Shown: positions 47,035 to 57,048 of the stretch, in pieces
Position numbering within the stretch: position 1 is the first letter of the stretch
Layout of the letters: each line of letters opens with the position of its first letter
Source: Bursaphelenchus xylophilus
Lineage: Eukaryota > Nematoda > Chromadorea > Rhabditida > Aphelenchoididae
Direction: 5' to 3'
Assembly: GCA_904066235.2 (NCBI GenBank)
Contig: CAJFCV020000004.1
Span: 11,098,001-11,162,000 of the forward strand
Length of the DNA stretch: 64,000 bases
Position numbers and translations under genes: made by a program
The notes under the pieces: generated by a model
What the model saw: only the letters and a program-made list of their open reading frames with translations
Database searches by the model: none
Told to the model about the DNA's origin: nothing

Positions 47035-47843
47035 CTTACAACTATTAATTTTGATGTTTCGTAATATTGAAAACAAAAGATGAGTGTGAAGAGCTATGGT
47101 TTTAACGGAACATCGTCAATCGGGGGAAAGGACGATTGGGGAAAATGCCAACTGGAGAGAATAAAACCATTTTTTCGCTTTTTTGGCTAGCCAAACCCAT
47201 ATTTCGCCAGCCTACACTAACAAAAGCTTCATTTATAGTCCCTTTCACCTTTACATGCTCTTAGTTAACCCACCCAGCCTCTGAAACGTGTGTTAGATGC
47301 CGTTTTCCCTGCAGAAGGCCAAACAAATACAACTTATGGCCGTCTGCAGAGGACAACATCGTTTTAGGGTCACTGAGAGCATCGATAGTTGAGATGGACT
47401 ATAAATGAAGTTTTTGTAAGGGCGGGCTAGCGAAGTACAGCTAGGGCAAGCCAAAGCAGCGAAAAAATGATTTTATGCTCTTTAGTTGCCATTTTCCTCA
47501 ATCGTCTTTTCCGCCAAGTGACAATGTTCTGTTCAAATCAGAGCACTTCACACTCATCTTTGACCAAAGCTCCGCTTGAACAAGCAAAGAATGCCGCATC
47601 AAATCCCCTGGTTTGTCGAAATTCCCCAAAAAAGTTTCTCGAATTTGCGACCCGCTCGATAATTGGTTCTACCGGATTAAACCGATCGAGTACTCAGTAA
47701 TCCGGCGGTCCTTTCATGTTATTTCATTATTTAGGTTTGTTATTTAAGGTTGAAACACCTTTCCGGCGGTTGGTTTCAATCTGACCTTATACATCGGTTA
47801 ACTTTAGTCTGTATTTTTCCTATAGTATTTTTTTCGGCTAAAA
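47035..47843. other. Intergenic region
   Basis: Between two plus-strand genes. An imperfect inverted repeat spans about 47190-47440 (TAACAAAAGCTTCATTTATAG against CTATAAATGAAGTTTTTGTA), suggesting a small unclassified TIR element. No gene seen. Confidence 0.55.
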
Positions 47844-50026
47844 ATGATTACAAGGCCAACAAAGTCAGTCCTCTTTATTGTGATGACCCTACAGCTCCTA
47901 ATCAAGTCAAATGACGCAGTAACTTGCTACCAATGCGAGCAAACGGCTGGTGATTGCAATGAAACCTGTGAGGGCACCAGCTGTGTGACTTGTAAGTTTT
48001 TGAAGCTTACATTCATTCTTTATCTCACAAAAGAAGTGCTCAAGGAACAGCGGCGGACTTGATCCATTGGCAAAGACGTACCATTTTGCATCCGAGAAGT
48101 ATCAAAAATGTGGCAAAATGCTTCCCTCTCCAAGTGAAAAAACTCCGATTTCAAAAGCGCGCCAACTATTTTTTTGAGAGAAAGAGCGCGCAGTTCAAAA
48201 CGGAGTTTTTTTTTGTTGGAGAGGGAGGCATTTTGCCACATTTTTTATACTTCCTGGATGCAAAATGATAAGTTTTTTGCCACTGAACCAGGTCCCTCAC
48301 GGTACGACGCTCATTTGCCGCCAAAACTTCGACACATTTTCGAAATTTTCAGGATGGAAAATTCTGATCAAAATAACAGCAGAATTTTCCATCCTGAAAA
48401 TCCCAAAACAGTATCGAATTTGTGGTAACTCTTGACCATACAGGGTGTACCAAAAAAATGGAAACTTGTTTTTATAGCTATATTTTTTCGGAGAATCAAA
48501 ATTCAGCAAAAGTAACGGTTATTATTGGTAACATAGAGCATTGTTTATAACATGTTCAACCTGTTTCAAAGTGGCTGCCTTTGGTGGCGATATAGAGCTC
48601 CAAACGTGACGTAAAATTTTGGGCTCCGGGCCGCAGCTTTTTAAGGGGGAAATCGGCCCCGTTCTTGGCGCAGCATTTACTTTGCGACCCCAAACTTTTG
48701 TGGAGCATAGTACAGGTGCTGGCCTTCTACTTAAAAAAAAATATAGTCCATTGGATTCAGATCCGGCGAGCAGGCGGCCATTTCGCAGACGGGTTAAAAT
48801 CGGGAAAATCGGTCCCATTTCGGGTCCTGAGTCGATTTTGCCCTGTGAGCCGGCGCTGAGTCCTGTTGGAACGCCAAGTCTGCATTGCCAAGGTTCTGCT
48901 GAGCTGACGGAAGCACGACAAAATAGAAATTAACGCGGCGTTAGTATTTTGCCCCATTGATTCACGAAAAACATGGATTTCTTGCCGCTGGCACAAATTC
49001 CGCCTTAAGCAATGACGGCCCGGAATTTGGCTGTATTCGACGATGGCCAACAGGCTAGGAGCTTCATTGAAGCAGATTCTATCGTTCTGGTGGTTGTGTA
49101 TCCGCTAAATATTGAACCGCGAACTGAATGCGCTCACGTCTCGGAGCTGCGGCCCGCCCCTTTGACTTTCCGACATTTTTGTGCCGTACGCACTTACTCT
49201 CGACTTTAAAGATCTGAATTTTTTAGAGCTTGTATGACATGAGATTGATCTCGTCTTTGGCTATTCGGCCGACTGATCGGTCGCTGATGTCAGTCTCAAG
49301 GGAAAGTTTTTCTTGAAAATCGCGGATTTTGCTGTTGGGGATCTTCCGGTTGAAAGAAGCGCTGGCGGTGCGTTTTCTTTCACTTCCTGAGCGCTTACTA
49401 TCCGTATCAAGCTCCTTGCACCGCGTGATTACTTTTGACACAACGTTCTTTCTATACCGAGAAAATTAACTGTTCGAACAGCTCCAAAAACAAGTCCAAA
49501 ATCGAGGTCCCTTCGTTTGAAGTTCAGAAAAACAGGTCGATTAATCGATATGGGCATAAAAATCAAACCACTAGGACAAAAAAACACAGAGAATTTTGTA
49601 GTAATAAACTTCTTTGGCTACACCTAACCATTTTCTCGTCAGGACCCATGAAAAAAAGTTTCCATTTTTTTGGTACACCCTGTAAAATCTCGGCCGTTTC
49701 TCTCTTAATTTTTCCCCAAAAACTCAAAATTTTTAGCCTTCGCCTCGTATGACATCTCAAGCTTCCGTCAAACCACGTACTGTATGAATGACGGGGCTCG
49801 CAATGGTTGCATGGGAGACATGGTGACACAAACTTTTTATTGCTACTGCACTACAAATTACTGTAACACTCCTTTGAACGTGACTTTAACCAAGACTACA
49901 GGACCTCCGGCGGTCAGTTCCACCACTACTACCTACTACTTCACGCCAACCACCACTGTTTTCCAGGGCCGGAAACGAAGGGACGTCCTCAAGGAAAGGA
50001 TACAAAAAGTTTTGGGATGGGCGTAA
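47844..50026 (+). CDS. Ly-6/three-finger-type small secreted protein
   Basis: Exons 47844-47991 and 49737-50026 (phase 1), 145 residues. A signal peptide (residues 1-26, VLFIVMTLQLLI) precedes a module with ten cysteines: CYQCEQTAGDCNETCEGTSC, then after the intron TTYC, NGC and YCYCTTNYCN. Ten cysteines and the closing CN are the Ly-6/uPAR hallmark; such proteins bind receptors or channels at the cell surface. There is no hydrophobic GPI-type tail. Instead a Thr-rich stretch is followed by GRKRRD, a possible proprotein-convertase site, and an amphipathic-looking 15-residue end. The 1745-bp intron is largely a MITE plus a mariner. A poly(A) signal follows at 50042-50047. Confidence 0.85.
48048..48302. 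mobile_element. Palindromic MITE, CAGTGGCGGACC family
   Basis: Palindrome with ends CAGCGGCGGACTTGATCC and GGTCCCTCACGG in the Ly-6 intron, 56 bp after the 5' splice site. Confidence 0.82.
48441..49682 (-). mobile_element. Mariner transposon, inactive
   Basis: 1242 bp with inverted ends CAGGGTGTACCAAAAAAATG, flanked by TA. The minus strand encodes a broken transposase. Its helix-turn-helix part is near 49223-49441 (RSGSERKRTA, DISDRSVGRIAKDEINLMSY) and its C-terminal part near 48530-48790 (ACSPDLNPMDYIFF, the third catalytic Asp block, followed by a stop). Frameshifts separate the parts. It fills most of the Ly-6 intron. Confidence 0.88.
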
Positions 50027-50327
50027 TTTCTTTATCTCTTGAATAAATTTTACCGATATTGGCGAATTAATTTACCTGTTTTCGATAGTAAAATCTACAA
50101 TTTAAAAGTTTGACAGACTAAAATAACAAAACAGCTTGACAAACCTACAAGTTTCATCGTAAACGTTGCAAATTTGAAACAAAATTTTTAAAATATCTAC
50201 AACACCCATAATAGACGATAAAATGGCCTAAAATCTCAGTTTCCACTCATTTCACATATTAACCATCAGATTTTTTGATGGATTCCTATCAGATAAAACA
50301 TGTAGAAACCCACAGACAGACAGGAAT

Positions 50328-51113
50328 TTACAAGTTGAGCTTGGGGATTCCAAACGGAGCTGTTTGCGGGGCTTCCGTGCTCTCCACCGGTTCTGGAGCT
50401 TCTTTCTTCGGCGCCAATTGTTGTGGATCCTCTGGAGGCGGTTGTTGCGTGGGATCATACATGTTACCCATAAATCTGGTCATCACAACACCCATTCCTT
50501 CGATCATCGCTAGCACCGTGCCACCGAGGATCGCGGAACCGGCCATTATTTTTGGCCCTGACCGGATGGAAAGAAATGCTCCGGTCAAAGCGCCTGAGGC
50601 AATTGAATTAAAAGCGTCTTCCTGAAATCAAAGAAGACACCATTAGCTTAAATATGAGCCATAAACAATTATTCTACCGTAAAAACTAAAGAAGATATAA
50701 TATTTTTTTTGAAAGTAACCATCTACAGTCAAGTATAATATAATTTTTTACCTTTTTTCGAATCGCAACTAAAGTACAATCAATCGTGCTGAACATTCCA
50801 CCCCACGCACCGAATTGCCCACCGGTCACAGGCGATTTCAAACGGATTTCACGCAGCATACTGGAGAGTTTTTGATTTTTCGCGGCATGTCGATAAGCGG
50901 AAATTGAATGGAAAATCGATCCACCCACCAGGCCCATGGAAAATGCGCTGCCAACATCGTCGAAAATTCGATACGGACTAAAAAAATAAATGAACTAAGC
51001 AGAAAGGTTAAAAATTATACTTTTTACGACCAAAAACATCAATTATACCTAAAGCAATATTTTTTTTAATCGAAAACATAAATTTACCATGGTTCTCTTG
51101 TGTATTCGTCCAT
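50328..51113 (-). CDS. Tim17: Mitochondrial inner-membrane translocase subunit Tim17
   Basis: Exons 51088-51113, 50752-50977 and 50328-50621, 181 residues. The start MDEYTREPCPYRIFDDVGSA is the Tim17 signature; its Cys is formed across the first splice. Four membrane segments follow (FSMGLVGGSIFHSI, GGQFGAWGGMFSTIDCTLVA, SIASGALTGAFLSIRSGP, MAGSAILGGTVLAMIEGMGV) with the Gly-rich packing motifs of the Tim17/22/23 family. In the TIM23 complex it helps pass presequence proteins into the matrix or inner membrane. The C-terminus is Pro/Gln/Glu-rich and lies in the intermembrane space in relatives. It may be the downstream gene of an operon with the 78-residue gene. Confidence 0.95.
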
Positions 51114-51161
51114 AATCAATATTTACAACATCGAAAAGTCAACCCAGCTTCGTATGAATGC

Positions 51162-51163
51162 CT
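51162..51163 (-). promoter_or_regulatory. Candidate trans-splice acceptor before Tim17
   Basis: AATTTTTAG|G on the minus strand, 49 bp before the Tim17 ATG and 90 bp after a poly(A) signal (AATAAA complement at 51253-51258). That spacing is typical of nematode operon junctions. No splice donor is evident just upstream. Confidence 0.4.
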
Positions 51164-51562
51164 AAAAATTGAGGAAAACTAGTAAAACAACGGGAAAATA
51201 GAATTTTCAGGTAATAACCGAGTAAAATAGGTCGAAAGTCAAAAAATTGGAATTTATTTACATAATAGGAGTACTAGAAAGGCGGAATCACACTTTGAGA
51301 TCCATCACTCGGCATTTGAAACGCCAGAAACAACAATTTTAACAACAGATTTGAAAGGTCCAAGTCTACCTAAAATAATATCGCAACTCTAATTAGAAAC
51401 AATCTTAATGCAAGTCACAATAATGAGTAAGAAACTGAAGTTATTAAAGTAACCTCAAAATCAAAAAAAAAACATCAAAATCCATTGTGAAATGTACATT
51501 CAGACATCTCCGATATTATCCATGAGGGTTTGCTATGAAAGACTAGTAAAACAATGTTGGCC

Positions 51563-52064
51563 TCATTGCCTGCCATTCCGAAAAATTTCTTCTAATGACT
51601 GATACTTCCAGGCGTCATCTTTCGACTGCTTCACCACTTCGAGCAGCATTTTTACCCGATTTTCATGCAATTCTATAAAATTCACGGATAAATAATGTAA
51701 AATTAGCGAGAACTTAATGAATTCTGCACAAAAACAGGTAGAATTTTGCGAACGGACGTCTTTCGGCGCTAGTCATCAAACATCTAGACCATAAACAACA
51801 AAAACCAAAAAAATTACCTTTCTCGAGGTTCTTCTTATCCGTCTCGGGCTTGAGTTCGGCGCGCACCTTTCGGTCATAGTCTGAAAACACGGTAAGTGAA
51901 TTAACAGCGTCCTTATAAAACAAACATCACATTCCATCAAAAGCAAGGTCGAAACGACCAAGTTTCAGACAAAATAAATCGAATAAAAATATTATCTTAC
52001 CCACAATCTTATCATTAGTGACGGACTTGGCTTTAGACAAACTCCGCGTCGTTGGACGATGCAT
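51563..52064 (-). CDS. Small charged protein of unknown function (78 aa)
   Basis: Exons 52001-52064, 51818-51880 and 51563-51672, phases consistent. The protein begins MHRPTTRSLSKAKSVTND and continues as a Lys/Glu-rich, mostly helical chain (RKVRAELKPETDKKNLEKEL, VKMLLEVVKQSKDD, KYQSLEEIFRNGRQ). A short coiled coil is likely. No signal peptide, membrane segment or known domain is seen. Splice sites, codon use and a downstream AATAAA support a real gene. It lies directly upstream of Tim17 on the same strand. Confidence 0.7.
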
Positions 52065-53100
52065 TTTCTGACTGTCTATGTTTCAATACTTACAACAGAA
52101 ACCTTTCAACTTGTTTCGGAGTAAAAAAGCGAGAAAAATAATTTATTTGCAACAGAATGCCAAGGATTTTCGGGTTTCGGCACGATAGATTGAGGGATAG
52201 AGATTTATTCGAATCTCGACCAGATTTTGTTCGAGCTTCCGTGTAAGAGGAATATAAAATAGAATTAGAGCCATTCGGCAGTTTAAAAAGCAATTTTCAG
52301 CCACTTTTATCCCACTTCACCTTATTATAGGTAATTTTTTGATGTTTTTGGAATGTTTCATCGAAAAAGTCGAGTGTTTATCAGCTCTCCAAGTGCAGAA
52401 TTCATTGATCTCTCAAGCCCAATGTGTTTTCATGCTCCTTCAGCTGGCACTCTATCTTAAAATTCATTTTTGCGAGCAAGACTCCTGTTGAAAAAGGTGT
52501 GGAGCGAAGAAAAAACAAAAACCCGCCGAGAGAGCGTGCGGAATGCGGAGAGCGCGGCCCCCACTGGGGGTCCAAACACCGCCGAGTGGGAGCCGAATGT
52601 GTGGTGCGCCCCCGGAGAGCCGAGGGGGCTGGGGTGCGGACCCCACGCCCCGCAAACGAAGAGAGATCCCGGCGTGGTGGGGGACTGGGGTCGGAGCGAG
52701 GTTCCCGTTTCGCTTTCGCTCTCCCCCCATTGTTAAGACGGGAGAGTTTTGCCGGGGAGTATGGGTATTTGGGGTTTTGGCGAGCTTATTTTTGGCTTGC
52801 TCATGGAGGACATACCCGGATTTCGAGGATTTTGGGGGAAAAGCGAGCGGAACATTGTGATTACTTTTATCGCAGAAATTCTTGCGAGTTGAGCGATTTT
52901 CGCGCGTTTTCCGGTGGGATATCGGCCGTTTTGTCGTCTAAAAAAACGCTAATTTTAAATTACTCCAAGCATCGTCGCGCAATACCCGTTCCAAGTTGAA
53001 CCTCTTTTAGAGCGCTTCTTCGCGATCAACCCGCCGTCGAAGCGCGTTGGAAGTCGGCAAACCATCATCCACTTGAACGCATGCTTTCTTGCAGATTTAG
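52065..53100. promoter_or_regulatory. Divergent promoter region with GC-rich block
   Basis: Lies between two genes transcribed away from each other. About 52500-52740 is strikingly GC- and CpG-rich against the AT-rich surroundings, and carries inverted pairs such as CCCCCACTGGGGG. A possible 5' UTR splice acceptor (CTTGCAG, ends 53094) precedes the ATG at 53101. A 191-codon open frame over the GC block reflects composition and is not called a gene. Confidence 0.5.
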
Positions 53101-55556
53101 ATGACAACTGAGAGGGTCAGTAACATCATCGAGCAAGTGATTGAGCAACAACAGATCAGCCACATCGGAAATCAGCAGTTCGTGAAAATGGAGCATGAAT
53201 CAGACGAGCAGAATGCGTCCACCTCCTTCAAACCCGACACTCCGACAGCTAGCGAGATCCAAATCAACTCGCTGTTCCAGCAGTCGCCAATTCAGGCGAA
53301 TTCGCAGCCCGGTCAAACTGTTGTTGAGGGCGGAAGACCGATGAAGAGGACGTACTTGCTGTTGAAGGTGAGGATTTTAAATGTGAATTCGTACTAGAGG
53401 ATATTACTACTTGTCATTCCAGAAAGTGCGTAGGTTTTTTGTTGTAGACCGCACCGTGCGTAAAAAACCCTTTTTGGGGCGTGCATCTGATGTTTTGCAT
53501 CGTGCAAGTCCAATATCGCTGCGACACAAATTAAATTGCACAGTGCAAAATGTTTCGAAAAGGATCGCGTCGCCCGGGGAACAGGAAGCTTGCACTTTCT
53601 TTGCGCTGTGCAATTTCCTGCTGTTCGCACCGTGCAATAGGTTTTTTTCGGCGTGGGAAAACAGTGAAAAATGCACTGTGCGAAAGATAGCAATTGTCTA
53701 TGCGCATATTTTTTTCATTATTTTTCTTATTTGCGGCGGTCTTTCACAGGTTTTCTGTATTTTCTGCAAAAAAATTTTTTTTCGTCTCTCCCAAAAATAA
53801 GGTCGGAAGCTCAATTTCTCCTCGATTTCTTTGCTTTTTTGCGCATAATATCAGTGATAGGCACGTATAGGAGCTAAGAGACTTATTTTCGAAGAAACTT
53901 TTTGTAGAAAATTTTTGTTGACAGCTTGAGTATAAATTTCCCGCCGTAAGATAAGGTGAAAATTGATGGGTTTTGCTCAAAAATGGATCAAAAACACGAT
54001 TAAATTTTTGTTGACATTGAGCGGAAGATCCTGTCTTATTTTCTGAACACTCGTCCTTTAGGAATTCGAGACCGATGAGGAATGGCGGACCTTCTACGTC
54101 ACGGAAATGGAGCACTGGGCCAAGAAGCGGGTCGCCAAACAGTGTGTGGAGTACGAATGTCGTCTGAAGCGGAAGGGCTGTAAGATGGCGTTGCGGCTGA
54201 TCAACGGGTCGAACGGGCGGCCTTCGAAGGCGCTGATTTCGGCTGGACAGCATGATCACACGTTGATGAGGCCGAGTTTTTCGAACGACATTAGGGCGAT
54301 TATTGATCGGTGTTTTGTCGAAAACTACAGTGTGAAGCCGTTGATGGTGTGCGAGACTTTGAAGGTAAGGGGATTAAGTTCTGTCCGGTGAACGCAAAAA
54401 TTCGCGATTTTTCGGGTCGGTGACAGTTCGGGTCAACACAGAATCAACCGATACGGGTCGCAGGGCAAGTGTATTCCAGAAGAAGAGGTTGTAGGAAGTG
54501 CCTACGGGGCCTGACAACACCTTTGGGTGGTCGGCGAACGTGCGGGAGGGCTTGGCGGAGGCTTGAAATATGTCCACTTTATCTTATTTTCTAGCTATTA
54601 CCAACGTTAGTTTTCTTTACCCTGAGTTATTTTAATATATAAAAGAGCAAAATTCAAAATCAAAAAAACGGCGTAACATTTATCCAGATTTTATTCACGT
54701 GAGTAGATGTTCAAAAAATGCGATAAGCTATCCTAGAACCCGATCAATCCTATTGTTTCTACTAACTAAGCCTTCTCCTAGCCTCTCCCATGCACGACGA
54801 ACCGAGGCGAGCCATAGTATCATCGACCCGACTGTCGCTTATCCGAAAAGTCGTAACGCCAAGAAATCGAGCTTTTTTAAATTTTTACCGCATTCTCTTC
54901 AGGACCACGGCTACGTGAATGTGAGTCGCAAACAAGTCCACCACTATCTCCAACGAATCCGGAAATGCGAAGAGGAGTCGTACACCATGCCGGAGAACGT
55001 CAGTATTCCCACACAACCGGTGGAGCAGTCCATCTCCATTCTCAGCGCGCGCCATCAAAAGTACCCCGACTCGGACGAGAAGTACAGTCCGGCCGAAGAG
55101 CCGCCCCAACAGCCGCACTACGAACCCCAAAGCACCTCGTTGCAGCAGCAGCAACCGCCGCCGCAGAACGGCCAGACCTACACCATCACGCAGGCGCAAC
55201 CGCAACAACAGCAGCAATACAGCCGACCCACAGTCTTCTCCTCCCAATCCCAAATCATCTACACGAATCCCACCGTGCAGGCGCTGATCAGCGCCCTGCC
55301 CCTGCAATCCACGCCCAACCTGCAGACCCAACATCAGCAACAACAACAGTTGCCGCAGGTCATCCACAATCAGGTGTTGGGCACGCCGATTCTCGTACAC
55401 GGGAACGGCATTGAAGAGCAGCGGTACGTTCTGCAAACACAGCAACCGCAAACGATTGTGGCCGACAAACCGCCCATGGTGATGACGCTCAGGGCGCAAA
55501 AGGTGGAAGTTGAAAGGTTGCCCGATAATATCCATGTCCTCAAGATATATCAGTGA
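53101..55556 (+). CDS. Gln-rich nuclear protein with FLYWCH/WRKY-GCM-like zinc motif
   Basis: Exons 53101-53367, 54062-54364 and 54903-55556 (all phase 0), 407 residues. Residues 90-210 are the conserved-looking part: a segment EWRTFYVTEMEHWAKKR, then C122 and C129 (YECRLKRKGCKMAL) and H153-x-H155 (GQHDH). This C-x6-C ... HxH arrangement resembles FLYWCH and WRKY-GCM1 zinc folds, which derive from Mutator-type transposases. A helical segment follows (NDIRAIIDRCF ... VSRKQVHHYLQRIRK). Residues 235-400 are Gln/Pro-rich, as in transcriptional activation domains. A DNA-binding transcription factor is the likeliest role, by inference. The first intron holds GCACTGTGC repeats, the second a GGCGGAGGCTTGG element. 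Confidence 0.8.
53440..53690. repeat. GCACTGTGC-rich repeat in intron 1
   Basis: GCACCGTGCG, GCATCGTGC, GCACAGTGC, GCGCTGTGC, GCACCGTGC and GCACTGTGC within 250 bp, in the same order as inside the element at 16906-17545. Confidence 0.65.
54530..54805. mobile_element. GGCGGAGGCTTGG element, copy 1
   Basis: Shares CCAACGTTAGTTTTC, CCCTGAGTTATT, CCTAGAACCCGATCAATCC and AAGCCTTCTCCTAGCCTC with 57420-57705. Its ends are roughly complementary (GGGAGGGCTTGGCGGAGG against CTTCTCCTAGCCTCTCCC). Lies in the last intron of the Gln-rich gene. Confidence 0.65.
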
Positions 55557-55628
55557 TTTTTTTTTGTGTGTAGTCCTCAAGTTTTTGTTAGTCTTTGTTC
55601 GCAAAAAGTATAAGACTTGTTTTCGCTA

Positions 55629-56186
55629 AAATATGTCCCAAGTGCGACGCTCAGATTGTCCTTAAATTTTGCGCACTCATTGAGTACAGAACACACATCA
55701 ATGCCTGAAAATTTTAGCTTCCAGTTTGCAGAAACAGCCGAGGTATTCAACGGTCTTTGTCGATGAGAGAGAACGTGGAGTTCAGAGAGGAAAGCACTTT
55801 TTTGGCCGTATCTCTGCCGATTTTGCGCGGAAAAAGCGATTTTTTTGAAACATTAGACTCTATGGTAGAAATAGGCACAAAAACTTTTATGACAAAATTT
55901 TCATAAAAGTGCCACATTTTCGCCAACTTGTAACCTCAAAATCTCGATAGACCATGGAATCTCTTGAGCCAGATACCTCAAATAAAGCTTATAAAATGTT
56001 ACTCTAAAGGTATGAAACTTTTCATACCGATATTGAGCTAAAAAGTGGCACATTTTCTTCCACTTTTGTCCAAAAATCTCGGTTGTTTCTGCAAAGCGCG
56101 AGCTAGAAATCTCTCGGAAAACATTGGTCTAAATTTGTGCCATGTTTTATCAAAATCTGAGGGTCGTATTTGGAGCACTTCCCCTG
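55629..56186. mobile_element. CTNAG-target MITE, diverged long copy
   Basis: Left end CCCAAGTGCGACGCTCAG, right end TTTGGAGCACTTCCCCTG; the interior carries an extra segment. It begins 73 bp after the stop codon of the Gln-rich protein, so it may form part of the 3' UTR. Confidence 0.75.
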
Positions 56187-56431
56187 TGAAATCGATGAGA
56201 ATGGGACCATTTTGGTATCAAAACTGATCACAAAATTTGGCCGTTTTTTAAAATTTTTCTTCGATTTTATCCCTCATTTTGCTTGATCCTCAAAAGTTTT
56301 ATACCCTCTCCTGTTCAATTTTACAACATTGTGCGTCTCTTTGTAATGCTTTCAATGACTATTTAACACTCTCTTCGTTACGGGTAATAAAAATATATCG
56401 CTTTTACGCCGCGGTGTTTACATCGTTTATT

Positions 56432-56584
56432 ATGAGGTTTCATGATCAAAACGGAGATCAATCGTCGGTAGTTAGGGACAAGATATGCTTAGACAACAAG
56501 ATTATGCGTAGATTAGACCCGAAGAGGCGTCGTTACGACACGTTGAGCGCTGTCGAACAGATTATAAAACGTCTGAAATTGTAA
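56432..56584 (+). CDS. Possible small exon or gene remnant
   Basis: Open frame MRFHDQNGDQ ... RRYDTLSAVEQIIKRLKL, balanced in codon use and unlike the surrounding AT-rich repeats, with AATAAA at 56621. No upstream exon or known domain could be found. It could be the tail of a lost gene or of an unrecognised element. Confidence 0.25.
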   Translation: MRFHDQNGDQSSVVRDKICLDNKIMRRLDPKRRRYDTLSAVEQIIKRLKL

Positions 56585-57048
56585 TCCTCCAAAAAACACT
56601 TTGTGTTCGAGGCTATGGCAAAATAAATAGATTTTGGGGAGATTACTGTACAATAATTTCCGAGGTGAGAAAGATTGGGAGTAGTTTCGAGTTAAGTAGG
56701 CCAAAAATGAGGAAAAAGGAGGGAAAAGTTGTGAAAAAAGGCTGAAAACGAACAATCGAATTTGGGATCAAAAAGTATCACAGAGAGATAACAAGACTAT
56801 TGATTTTGAAGAGAGAGTGCCTTGGATTTTTAATCGAAATTTATAAGACTCAAAAAAAACGTCTTAAAGGGGGTTCCCTCTTCAAAAGAAAATTTTTTTT
56901 TATCTCTCTGTGATACTTTTTGATACCAAATGCAGCCTTTTTTCTCATAAATTGTTAGGCCCTCAAATCTCGGCAACTCCTTCCAATACTATGCAAATTT
57001 TCACAAAACAAAAAGACAAGAAACGTAATCACAACAAGGCAAAAAATT

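Noticed and set aside
52424..52999. 191-codon open frame
   Set aside because: It lies over a GC-rich block that lacks stop codons by composition. It shows no domain and no splice signals, and sits between divergent promoters.
54885..55604. 239-codon minus-strand frame opposite the Gln-rich exon
   Set aside because: It mirrors CAG/CAA-rich coding sequence (Leu-rich shadow) and has no start context or splice support.
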